Assembly: GCA_963711725.1 (NCBI GenBank)
Contig: CAVQFO010000059.1
Location: forward strand, 1 to 30,756
Length of the DNA stretch: 30,756 nucleotides
Direction: 5' to 3'
Origin: CAVQFO01 sp963711725
GTDB lineage: Bacteria; Pseudomonadota; Gammaproteobacteria; Nitrococcales; Aquisalimonadaceae
Of the stretch, positions 16,210 through 24,530 are shown in pieces. Every line of letters begins with the position of its first letter. The stretch's first letter is position 1. The notes beneath the pieces are model-generated. The model saw only the letters and a list, made by a program, of their open reading frames with translations, had not been told where the DNA came from and did no database searches. The position numbers and the translations under genes were made by a program.

Positions 16210-16441
16210 CCTTCCCAGCGACGCCACCTGGGTAATTCCTCCGAAGCCGAGTGGTCCCGCGCCGATCTAGACTGCCCTCACCATCACAACAGGGAGCATC
16301 CAAGCTCGGGAACCGGCGCCGCGCACGCCGGCAGCGTGAGCCGCACAACGCATTGCAAGTGACCAAATCCAGCGAAGTCGCCCCGCCATGCGTTGTTCGG
16401 CGACGGCAAGGCCGGGCGCCCAATCGCAGTGGAGGAGCACG

Positions 16442-17251
16442 ATGACACAGCAACCTTTCGGCACATCCTACGGTGGAACGCCCGCCGAGAACTATCAGCG
16501 ATTCTTCGTCCCTGCCATCGGCGCGCCGGTGGCCGAGGACCTCATCACCGACGCGCAGCTTCAGCCCGGAGAGCGCGTACTTGACGTCGCCTGCGGCACC
16601 GGCGTGGTCACGCGATTGGCCGCCGAGCGCGTGGGCGCCAACGGCACGACCGTCGGGCTTGATCTCAACCCCGGCATGCTTGCAGTCGCCCGGGCGGCGA
16701 CTCCACCCGAGCTTTCTATCGACTGGCACGAGGCAAGCGCCGACTCCATGCCGTTTCCGGACGATTCATTCGATGTGGTGCTCTGCCAGATGGGACTCCA
16801 GTTCGTCTCCGACAAGATCGCCGCGCTGCGCGAGGTGCGGCGAGTGTCACGTCCCGGTGGACGGGTGTTCGTCACAGTGCCCGGGCCCACGCCGCCGATA
16901 TTCGCCATCATGGCCGAGGAGCTGTCCAGTCACCTGGGCCCCGAGGTTGCGGCGTTTGCCGGCGTGGTGTTCTCCCTGCACGGCACCGACGCCCTTACGG
17001 AACTCTTGCACAGCGCCGACTTCCGGGACATCCATGTCCAGTCCACGCCCAAGACTCTTCGTCTACCCGCGCCCGCCGACTTCCTCTGGCAATACATCCA
17101 CAGCACTCCCCTCGCCGGGGCCGTGGCCCAGGCGGGCGAGGCCAAATACCACGCCCTCGAGCGCCATGTATGCGCACGGTGGGAGGCGTTCGTGGTGGAT
17201 GAGTCAATGCCGCTGAGCGTCAACATGACAACGGCAAGAGGAGTGAAATAG
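16442..17251 (+). CDS. Class I SAM-dependent methyltransferase
   Basis: This 269-residue protein has the UbiE/Methyltransf_11 pattern: motif I VLDVACGTGVVTRLA (from residue 47), an acidic loop at the end of strand 2 (VGLDLNPGML), the DSMPFPDDSFDVVLCQMGLQF motif and EVRRVSRPGGRVFVTVP. It should transfer a methyl group from S-adenosylmethionine to a small molecule; the C-terminal third (residues 170-269), which would set specificity, is not recognisable. The ATG at 16442 has GGAGGAG seven bases upstream. It follows the LuxR-type gene after 262 bases that hold the palindrome at 16194. No metabolic cluster nearby points to a substrate. Confidence 0.88.
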   Translation: MTQQPFGTSYGGTPAENYQRFFVPAIGAPVAEDLITDAQLQPGERVLDVACGTGVVTRLAAERVGANGTTVGLDLNPGMLAVARAATPPELSIDWHEASADSMPFPDDSFDVVLCQMGLQFVSDKIAALREVRRVSRPGGRVFVTVPGPTPPIFAIMAEELSSHLGPEVAAFAGVVFSLHGTDALTELLHSADFRDIHVQSTPKTLRLPAPADFLWQYIHSTPLAGAVAQAGEAKYHALERHVCARWEAFVVDESMPLSVNMTTARGVK

Positions 17252-17319
17252 CCGGAAACCATGGTCCTGCGCCAAGCCAACTGCGCCCACCATCCGGTTC
17301 CTAACGGTGGATCGGACTC

Positions 17320-17391
17320 GTAGGTTGGGCTGACGAAGGGAGCCCAACCTGCGAGTCCCGCGAAGATGTGGGGCTTGCCAGCCCAACCTAC
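17320..17391 (+). repeat. BIME-like repeat copy 4
   Basis: This copy has exact 10-bp outer inverted repeats (TAGGTTGGGC / GCCCAACCTA) and both inner hairpins. The right flank (ACCTGGCACCACGGCG) matches the tail of copies 5 and 6 and runs to the stop of the minus-strand VOC gene at 17462. It lies between two convergent genes. Confidence 0.85.
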
Positions 17392-17461
17392 CGACCTGGC
17401 ACCACGGCGCACCGTTCACTGCGCCAACCTGCATTGACGCCGCAGCAGTGACGCAACGGGT

Positions 17462-17854
17462 CTACTTTGGTCGGTGGAGTGCACAAAGCTTGTTGCCATC
17501 GGGGTCGCGCACATAGGCAAGGTACATCGCGCCCATCTTGCCTTCTCGCAGACCTGGCGGATCCTCAATGGAAGTGCCCCCGAGCTCAACGGCCGTGTCA
17601 TGGAACTGTTGGACCTGCTCTGGCGAGCTGCACTTGAAGCCGATGGTGCTGCCGTTGGCGCAGGTAGCCGACTCTCCGTCGATCGGCTCACTGACACAGA
17701 ACGTGCCACCGTCGTGCCGATAGAACAGGCGGGTTTGCCCCGTCTTGTTTTGATTTTGCACCGGCTCTCCCGCACCAAGCACGCCGAGCACGGCGTCATA
17801 GAAGCGCTTTGAACGCTCGATGTCATTCGATCCGACCATCACATGGCTGAACAT
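17462..17854 (-). CDS. VOC (glyoxalase/bleomycin-resistance) family protein
   Basis: This 130-residue protein is one vicinal-oxygen-chelate domain with two beta-alpha-beta modules: FSHVMVGSNDIERSKRFYDAVLG at the start and the AYVRDPDGNKLCALHRP end, which is characteristic of the family. A metal-binding histidine (H4) is present in the first module. The sequence is close to the lactoylglutathione-lyase-like subgroup (FYRHDGGTFCVSEPIDG), whose members are often annotated without known substrate. The ATG at 17854 has GGAGGT upstream. It is probably monocistronic, flanked by repeats on both sides. Confidence 0.88.
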   Translation of the reverse strand: MFSHVMVGSNDIERSKRFYDAVLGVLGAGEPVQNQNKTGQTRLFYRHDGGTFCVSEPIDGESATCANGSTIGFKCSSPEQVQQFHDTAVELGGTSIEDPPGLREGKMGAMYLAYVRDPDGNKLCALHRPK

Positions 17855-18128
17855 TCTGTTACCTCCAGTCTCTTCGGCGTTGTATCCAGTTGCTCGTCAG
17901 TGGATTTGCCTGGGGCGACGCCCCGCACCGCCAAGGGTTCGAGATGATCGGCCTGCCCCAGACATGCCTACTCGAACGATGGGTTGGGCAGTGTCTTCAC
18001 GCTCACCACTGTCTATCGGCTTGCATAATGACCGCCCGCAATGATGAATGGAAGAAGCATCCCCGCGTAACCGCGGGTGAGCCAGGACGACCACAACTTT
18101 ACCCGGGTTTACACCGCCGGTTAGCACC

Positions 18129-18200
18129 GCAGGTTGGGCTGACGAAGGAAGCCCAACTTCCCATCGCCCCGAAAATGTTCGGCTTGCCGGCCCAACCTGC
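18129..18200 (+). repeat. BIME-like repeat copy 5, long form
   Basis: The outer 11-bp arms are GCAGGTTGGGC and GCCCAACCTGC: both ends carry the same matched change from the usual GTAG/CTAC, so pairing is kept. Related sequence extends left to about 18107 (CGGTTAGCACC) and right to the stop codon of the metallopeptidase at 18281 (CACCTGACACCGG, AACTGTATTCAT, GGATGTCCCG). The rest of the 426-base stretch 17855-18280 shows no convincing gene. Confidence 0.85.
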
Positions 18201-18280
18201 CCACCTGACACCGGCGTGCCCGCTTTCCATAACCAACTGTATTCATCGAGCTAACGTGGCGGATGTCCCGATCCATTTCC

Positions 18281-19246
18281 CTAACGCCCCTGGGCACCCC
18301 GGCGCAGCCAGTTGTGCGCAAAGGCAAGTTTGCGCCGCGCGACGTCCGACAGCGCAAAGGGATAGAGATCCGACAAACCCATGGATCGATTGACGTGATT
18401 GATCCCCACAGCCAGGGAGGCGGCAACCTGGATCAAGCGCTCGGCATCCGTTTCAGAATACGGATCCCAGGCTGGGCTTGGCAGGGCTGGCAAGGACAGG
18501 CCCGCCGCCACGAAGCTATCGGTAATGTCCGTCAAGTGCAGCACGTGTGCAGCCGTTTCCGCCCAATCCTCATGTGGGTGCGTGGAGGCATAAGTGGTCA
18601 GGAAACGCTGCCGCCAGTCGGGCGGCGGACCATGCTCGTAGTGGTTCTGGAGCGCCGCACGGTAGTCCGTGCGCTCATCGCCGAACATCTCGCGAAAGGC
18701 GTCGAGGAAATCTTCCCGCAAACTCAGCCGCCACCAGAGCATGTGTGAGATTTCATGGCGCATATGCCCGATCATGGTTCGGTAAGGCTCATGGAGCGCC
18801 TCGCGGCGTGTAGCGCTCAGAACCGGCTCGGCCTCGGTCACGCTGATGGTCACCACGCCCTGGACATGCCCCATAAACACGGGGACCGCGCCTTCGGCGA
18901 GCATGCGGAAAACGGGGCGCACGCCCGGATCTTCTGGCCGAAACCAGTTCCAGCGGCCGAGGTTATCGAGTACCCACCGCTTGGCAGCCTCGGTCTGGGC
19001 CCAGTGGAGCATGGCACCGGGGATGGAAGGGTCTGGGGCCAGCGCGGTCATGGCACAAGACCGGCAGAAGGCGCCCTGCTCCGGCGCGATCCAGTTGCAA
19101 CCGATGACCTCGCGGTTGGCGCAAAAGGGCGGCATGGTCAGAAAGGCCCGGGCCTGGGGATCATAAGCGACCGGAGTTCCATCAGCGGTGGTCAGGTTGT
19201 CGAACCAAAGTGAGCCCGGACCGACGGGATTGGGGAAGAGACGCAT
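18281..19246 (-). CDS. Putative zinc metallopeptidase with zinc-ribbon N-terminus
   Basis: This 321-residue protein has two visible metal sites. The N-terminal ribbon uses C42, C50, C61 and C64 (FCANREVIGC, FCRSC). The catalytic helix is H164-E-I-S-H168 (RHEISHML), with a likely third ligand in HPHEDWAETAAHVLH (E226 or E230). This matches the family annotated as putative zinc-binding metallopeptidase (zinc-ribbon_6 plus peptidase_Mx). There is no signal peptide or membrane helix, so it acts in the cytoplasm. Substrate and role are unknown. The gene stands alone; its 3' end abuts a long-form repeat. Confidence 0.88.
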   Translation of the reverse strand: MRLFPNPVGPGSLWFDNLTTADGTPVAYDPQARAFLTMPPFCANREVIGCNWIAPEQGAFCRSCAMTALAPDPSIPGAMLHWAQTEAAKRWVLDNLGRWNWFRPEDPGVRPVFRMLAEGAVPVFMGHVQGVVTISVTEAEPVLSATRREALHEPYRTMIGHMRHEISHMLWWRLSLREDFLDAFREMFGDERTDYRAALQNHYEHGPPPDWRQRFLTTYASTHPHEDWAETAAHVLHLTDITDSFVAAGLSLPALPSPAWDPYSETDAERLIQVAASLAVGINHVNRSMGLSDLYPFALSDVARRKLAFAHNWLRRGAQGR

Positions 19247-19443
19247 GACAAAGGAATTCCATCAAACAAGGGGATGATATACAGACGGTAGCGCGTCTAC
19301 AGGTCTATTAGAACGCTCCAACCCTACACTTGGCCTTCAATCTCACCAAGCGGTGCCAGCACTGGGTGGCCCCGGGACTTGCTTCGCGCGTTGCATCACT
19401 GATCTATACTGCGGCACCCTGGTTTAAACCCGGGGTTAGCACC

Positions 19444-19515
19444 GTAGGTTGGGCTGACGAAGGAAACCCAAGTTCCGACCGCCGCGTAGATGTTGGGCTT
19501 GCCAGCCCAACCTAC
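19444..19515 (+). repeat. BIME-like repeat copy 6, long form
   Basis: The outer 11-bp arms are GTAGGTTGGGC and GCCCAACCTAC. The right hairpin is perfect (GTTGGGCT-TGCC-AGCCCAAC). The flanks match copy 5 on both sides (GGTTAGCACC left; CACCTGACATCGG, CAGCTGTATTCAT, GGATGTCCCG right), making a repeat of about 180 bases that ends at the stop of the GGDEF gene at 19604. It fills most of the 357-base stretch 19247-19603, in which I see no gene. Confidence 0.88.
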
Positions 19516-19603
19516 CCACCTGACATCGGTGCGCCCGCTTTCTATAACCAGCTGTATTCATGAAAATCAAAGGGTGGATGTCCCGGCCCATTTCGCCCCA
19601 CGG

Positions 19604-20839
19604 CTAGTGCAGACCCTCCGATTTTTCTCCCGTTGCACCCTCTTCGCTCATCCGGCGATACGTCACTACCCGATTCCTTCCGTCCCGCTTGCCAGCATAT
19701 AGAGCCTGGTCCGCTCGCTTGATCAGGGCCCCAAGGTCAACGTCTTCGGTTAGCGCTCCGGCGATCCCGATGGTGGCGCTCAGGCGCAGCCCGCTCATTT
19801 CTTCCTTGACCGGCATGTTGGCGATCTCCCTCTTCAGGCGTTCCGCCACGATTCGGGCGTCTTCCGTGCGGGTGTCCGGCAAGGCCACCACGAACTCCTC
19901 GCCACCGAAACGGCCTATCACATCCTGAGGTCGGAGGGATCGCATACAGGTCTCCGCGATCTCGGTCAGAACCCAATCGCCGTTACTATGTCCCCAGGTA
20001 TCGTTGATGACCTTGAAATGGTCCACGTCGATCATGAAAAGACTGAACGGCGCATTTCCCGCTCGGGAGCGTCGCAGCAGCGCCTCGGCGCGCTTCATGA
20101 AGTGACTTCGACTGTCCAGTCCCGTCAGAGCGTCCCGCTCGGCCACCATGCGCAACTGGGCCTCCAGCGATCTTCGATGAGCGATCTCCCTGAGCAGCTG
20201 CCGATTTTGACCGCGCTCTATGTGAAGCAGCGCGAATTGCTTGCGCTGCAGGCTCTCCAATCGCAGCAAGGCAAAAAACCCTACGGCATTGGCCATTACC
20301 AGCAATAGCGCGATGCGAAGCGTGACCACCGGAGAAATGCCCGTCGCCACTACTGCGGAGACCAAAAAACCAATACTCAAATAGAGACTGGCGATCGCCA
20401 CCACGGACAGCAGGTTCGGGATCAGGAGATAGAAGGCCATGGTGGCCACCACTACCGCTGTTACCTGAGTGGAGAGGCTCTCGGGGCGCAAATGGACGAT
20501 CAATATGATCCCCGTGGCCAGAATCCAGAGGGGCAGCGCGTGCAACCAGAGCTTGCGGGAATAGTTGCCCCAGCGTCCGATAGCGAACGCCAGCAGCAGG
20601 CATGAGCCAACCACCACCACACGCATGGCGATCAGCAGATAGAATTCGGTGGTCAAGCCGACATAGTGGTAGTCCGAAACGGCAAACATGCCAAAGACCA
20701 ATGCGGCCAGAACTACCGACAGACGGGACTCAATCCGCACTCTCCGCTTGATGACCCGGCGATAAATCGCCTCCCTGCCGCGTTGGCAAAATTGACCCGT
20801 CAGCCAATGCACCTGGTATTGCGTTTTCGGTGACGACAA
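19604..20839 (-). CDS. Membrane-bound GGDEF diguanylate cyclase
   Basis: This 411-residue protein has a basic N-terminus, about six transmembrane helices (roughly residues 38-195), a coiled linker (196-235) and a GGDEF domain (about 236-400). The active-site motif is GGEEF (312-316), which is catalytically competent in this family, and the RxxD inhibitory site (RPQD, 303-306) is present, so it should make c-di-GMP at the membrane. The helical sensor is not one I can name. The start is a TTG at 20839, preceded by a G-rich GGGGAAGGG; no ATG lies before the first membrane helix, so TTG is accepted with some reserve. Downstream is a long-form repeat. Confidence 0.9.
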   Translation of the reverse strand: MSSPKTQYQVHWLTGQFCQRGREAIYRRVIKRRVRIESRLSVVLAALVFGMFAVSDYHYVGLTTEFYLLIAMRVVVVGSCLLLAFAIGRWGNYSRKLWLHALPLWILATGIILIVHLRPESLSTQVTAVVVATMAFYLLIPNLLSVVAIASLYLSIGFLVSAVVATGISPVVTLRIALLLVMANAVGFFALLRLESLQRKQFALLHIERGQNRQLLREIAHRRSLEAQLRMVAERDALTGLDSRSHFMKRAEALLRRSRAGNAPFSLFMIDVDHFKVINDTWGHSNGDWVLTEIAETCMRSLRPQDVIGRFGGEEFVVALPDTRTEDARIVAERLKREIANMPVKEEMSGLRLSATIGIAGALTEDVDLGALIKRADQALYAGKRDGRNRVVTYRRMSEEGATGEKSEGLH

Positions 20840-21060
20840 AGACCCTTCCCCCCCCGACCTGGATTCGTCAAATAGCCAAAGTTTGCGAGTCTATAGCCTG
20901 GACCGCGAATCACGAAACCCGGCCAATCAGGAGGGCGCTGTAAGGGATCTCACGCTTGCGGCTGGTCTTGTCCGAGGCTGACCGGCCGAGGTCTCCCTGG
21001 CTTGAGAATTCGCCGGGGACTGGAGGATCCTCCGGCAGTTGGCGGCGAAGACACTGCGTC

Positions 21061-21185
21061 CCGGCCTACAGAAAGGAAGCCCATCATCCGACTTCCGAAA
21101 AACATTGTTGGATTTGCGAACCCAACACCGCCGCTCACCGTTCTCTGTACCAATCTGTATTTCATGGAGTAACGCGGTGAACACC
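21061..21185 (+). repeat. BIME-like repeat copy 7, degenerate
   Basis: This copy is heavily worn: AGGAAGCCCATCAT and TTGTTGGATTTGCGAACCCAAC remain of the hairpins, and the tail (CAATCTGTATTTCATGGAGTAACGCGGTG) lines up with the tails of copies 5 and 6. It lies between the GGDEF start and the end of the antiporter operon. The rest of 20840-21293 shows no gene. Confidence 0.6.
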
Positions 21186-21293
21186 TCTGTTCACACCGTC
21201 AATCCTGCCCACTTTGGTGCCCTTCGGATCGCCGCGAAGGACCGGGGCGCCCACAACGCTCCGAACCCGTCCCTCCGATTCCGCTAACATCGG

Positions 21294-23033
21294 CTAAAGG
21301 CTCGTCCAGGCCGCAAGCGCGAGAAGCAGCCCCAAAATCACCACGCCAATGGCCCCTTTGCGCCAGTGTCCCAGGGGTGCTTCCAACCTCTCCAGCCCGG
21401 GCCGGAGGTCACCTCCGGCCGCGATATGTTCGACGCGGATCAGCCACGCCGCGTGCCATCGAGGCATGGTCTCGCCCATAAACCGACGCAACCACTCCCC
21501 CACGGGCGTCCAGCCCGAACCGATCAACACCAGTAGGTCGCCGGCGGGAACGGGCGACAGGCCGCCGCGCCAGCGTGTGGCTACGAAGATCACCACGGCG
21601 GCCACGAGCAGCGGCCAAGCGCTGCCGAGGTAGGCACTTCCCGAAGCCCAGATTGGCGACCCCGCGCCCACCATCCACAGCGGGAGAAGGACCACCAACG
21701 CGATCAGGAACCCCCAAGGAAGGAGAAGACCCGCGGGGACGCCCGCCACCGAATGCCCCTCACGAGGCCGCCGCAGAAGAAGAAGGAATCGCCCCATCAA
21801 CAGGGCAGTCGCCACGGCGCTCCATGGCAATATCGCCTGCAACACCGGCCCCCAGGCGCCCGGGGCATGATACGTCTGGGCCTTGAGAAGCAGTTTTGCG
21901 GCCATCCCGCTGGTCAGCGGTGCACCGGCCAATGCCAGCGCCGGCACCCAGATCAGCAGCCATACCCACCGCCGCGCCGTCGCCGAAGCCGCCCCCAGTA
22001 CACCCACGCCCAGGAACAGCGCCCCCTTGCTCAGGGCATGGTGGACGGCATAAAGGGCGATCACCGGAACCAGTGCGGGAACAGCGGCGGGCGATGCGAG
22101 CCCCAGCCCCACTGCGGCGGTCAGAATACCCATCTGGCTGATACTGGAGTACGCAAGAAGGGTCTTCGGTTCCCGCTGGGTAAGCCCGATCCCGACGGCG
22201 TAGAACGCGGCGATCAGTCCGATCACCATCAACGCCTCGCCCCAAGGCACCAGCCCACTCGAACCCAGGGGAAACAGCCTCAGGAACCCCAACAGCCCCG
22301 CTTTGATCATCGCCCCGGACAATACGGCACTGGCCGGTGTGGGCGCCACGGGATGGGCCAGCGGCAGCCAGACGTGCAGCCCGAGCACACCGGCCTTGAT
22401 GCCGAATCCGACGAACGCCAGCGCCATGATGAGATCGCGATCGGGCGCGTGGGCCAGGGCCGCGCGAATGGAACCGAAGCCACTGGATTCGGCGGCCGCG
22501 GCGGCGAACACGATGGCGGCGAAGAGCGCCACCTCCCCCACAACCACCAAAGCCATGTAGACCCGCCCGGCACGCAGAGCGGCGGGGGTGCCTTCGTGCA
22601 CCACCAGGCCGTAGGAGGCAAAGCTCATCAATGCAAAGAACAAATAGAAACTGACGACGTCCTGAGATACGACCAGACCGATGTTTCCGGTCATCGACAA
22701 CAGGAAATAGACGAAAAAGCGCCCGCGGCCCGAGCCTTCGCTCATGTAGTCCCCGGCAAACAGGCCTGCCAACCACCAGAGCACCGCCGTGAACAGAAGA
22801 AACATTTGACCAATGCCGTCGCCAATCCCGATATCGGCCCCCAACATCAGCCAGGACAGGTGCAGCGAGGCGTCGACGGGGACCAGCAGGGCGGCAACAA
22901 GGGCCGGCAGCGCCGTCCACGGGGCCAGGCGGGAGGCCAACGGCCGGGAGGGCCGTATCGCGTACAGGGCCAGCACCACTATCGGCGCGCCGATTGCAAG
23001 CGACAACAACAACGATGCGGCGGCGTGATTCAT
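21294..23033 (-). CDS. Mrp/NuoL-type antiporter subunit (third MrpD-like)
   Basis: This 579-residue protein of the proton-conducting (PF00361) family is the last gene of the operon. The pumping-channel lysines are present: TM7 (FGIKAGVLGLHVWLPLAHP), TM8 (GAMIKAGLLGF) and TM12 (HHALSKGALFLG). The TM5 glutamate, invariant in most relatives, is replaced by Ala134 (FYLFFALMSF, where the upstream paralogue has FLLFYELLTL). The C-terminal extension (GEWLRRFMGETMPRWHAAWLIRVEHI, then a final helix) resembles the NuoL/HyfB side. The start overlaps the previous gene by four bases (ATGA). In the Mrp complex such subunits move H+ or Na+ across the inner membrane. It could serve in place of the missing MrpA N-terminal half. 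Confidence 0.85.
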   Translation of the reverse strand: MNHAAASLLLSLAIGAPIVVLALYAIRPSRPLASRLAPWTALPALVAALLVPVDASLHLSWLMLGADIGIGDGIGQMFLLFTAVLWWLAGLFAGDYMSEGSGRGRFFVYFLLSMTGNIGLVVSQDVVSFYLFFALMSFASYGLVVHEGTPAALRAGRVYMALVVVGEVALFAAIVFAAAAAESSGFGSIRAALAHAPDRDLIMALAFVGFGIKAGVLGLHVWLPLAHPVAPTPASAVLSGAMIKAGLLGFLRLFPLGSSGLVPWGEALMVIGLIAAFYAVGIGLTQREPKTLLAYSSISQMGILTAAVGLGLASPAAVPALVPVIALYAVHHALSKGALFLGVGVLGAASATARRWVWLLIWVPALALAGAPLTSGMAAKLLLKAQTYHAPGAWGPVLQAILPWSAVATALLMGRFLLLLRRPREGHSVAGVPAGLLLPWGFLIALVVLLPLWMVGAGSPIWASGSAYLGSAWPLLVAAVVIFVATRWRGGLSPVPAGDLLVLIGSGWTPVGEWLRRFMGETMPRWHAAWLIRVEHIAAGGDLRPGLERLEAPLGHWRKGAIGVVILGLLLALAAWTSL

Positions 23034-24530
23034 GGCCTGTAGAACTCTCGTGCGGCAATGAGTTTCGCCCACTCCAGCGGACTGAACGGCATGGACGCGA
23101 GCAGGCCGACGGCCACGGCCATGGCGGCCGTCGCCAGCGGCGGAAGCAGCAGCATCCAGGCTGTTTCCGCGCGGCCGAAGGCACGCTCGGCCGGCCAAGC
23201 CTCCGGCGGCGGTTTGAACCAGGCCGTGTGGAGGATCGGCAAGAAATAGGCCGCGTTGAGCACGCTGCTCACGACCAGAACGGCAATCACCCAGCCCTGC
23301 CCCGCCTGCAAAGCACCCAACCCCAGGTACCACTTGGTGACAAACCCCGCAATCGGCGGCGCCCCGATCATGCCGAAAGCGCCCACCGTGAAGGCCGCCA
23401 TGGTCCATGGCATGCGCCGGCCGACACCGCCCATTTCGCTGATCTTGTGAATGCCCAGGGTCTCGGCAAGATTTCCGGCGCAGAAAAAGAGGGTGATCTT
23501 CATCAGCCCCTGATGCACCAGGTGGACCACGCCGCCAATCGTGGCCACCGGCCCGGCAATGGCAACCCCCAGCGCAATGTACGACACTTGGCTGACGGTG
23601 GAGAACGCCAACCGTCGCTTCAGGTCGTCCTGGAACAGCGCACGAACGGAGCCGTAGATGATGGTAAATGCCGCCAGCCACGCCAGCGGTTTCATCACGC
23701 CAAGCCCGGCTGCGTACTCCACGCCGTAAACGTCGTACACCACGCGGACGATGCCGAAAGCCCCGGCCTTCACCACGGCCACGGCGTGCAACAGCGCGCT
23801 CACCGGCGCGGGTGCGACCATGGCCCTCGGCAGCCAGCCATGCAGCGGCACCAACGCTGCTTTCACACCCAGCCCCGCGATCAGAATGAAGAAAATCGCG
23901 GTGAGCGCGACGCGGTGATCTTGCCCCACGCCGGCGAGGATGCCTCTGGGCGGTGAACTCCAGCGTGCCGGTCAGGGTGTACAGCCAGACCGTTCCCAAC
24001 AGAACCAGCGTTCCGCCGAAGACCGTATAAGCCAGGTATATCCGCCCGGCACGGTGCGCCGCCTCGGTGCCCCGGTGCACGATCAACGGATAGGTCGATA
24101 GCGTGAGCAGCTCGTAGAACAGCAGGAAGGTGATCAGGTTGCCCGCCAGGGCAACACCGATGGTGGCGGTCACGCACAGGCTGAAGAAGCCGAAGAACCG
24201 GCTGCGATGGGGCGATCCCTCCAGATAGCCGATGGCATAGACCGTGGTGACCAGCCACAACACCGTGGAAAGCGTCACGAACAGCAGCGCCAACGGCCCG
24301 GCCCGCAGCACCATCTCAAGCCCCGGCAGCAGCGCCCAGCGCGTCTCGTAGTGGTGGCCGTGATAGACGCCCCAGAGCATCCAGCCGACCAATGCCAGCT
24401 TGAGCAACGCCCCGGCAAGGTTCAAAACCGAACGCAACACCAGACGGCGCTCGGCCAAGGCGAAGATGACGAGCCCCGGAACCAGGGAACTGGCAACCAC
24501 CAGCAGCGGAATCCAGGCGTCCACGCTCAC
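23030..24530 (-). pseudogene. Mrp/NuoM-type antiporter subunit (second MrpD-like), frameshifted
   Basis: Two frames together encode one full PF00361 subunit of about 499 residues. The first part runs from a GTG at 24530 (MSVDAWIPLLVV; GGAGG eight bases upstream; four-base GTGA overlap with the previous gene) through the TM5 glutamate (E140, LLFYELLTL) to LYTLTGTLEFTA near 23950. The second continues GVGQDHRVALTAIFF, with the TM7 lysine (GLGVKAALVPLHGWLP), TM8 (AVAVVKAGAF) and TM12 (HQGLMKITLFF), to the stop at 23030. The span is 1501 bases, one more than a multiple of three, and removing one base from the GGG at 23948-23950 restores the frame. It is either a sequencing error or a real inactivating insertion; the rest of the gene shows no decay. 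Note that the frame upstream of the shift runs on into the next gene's frame. Confidence 0.8.

Noticed and set aside
17890..18393. Plus-strand frame across a repeat
   Set aside because: Its translation includes repeat-derived peptide and overlaps the metallopeptidase 3' end; no family character.
12541..21185. Repeats as a CRISPR array
   Set aside because: The copies are dispersed one per intergenic region, 0.8 to 3 kb apart, with no spacers and no cas genes.
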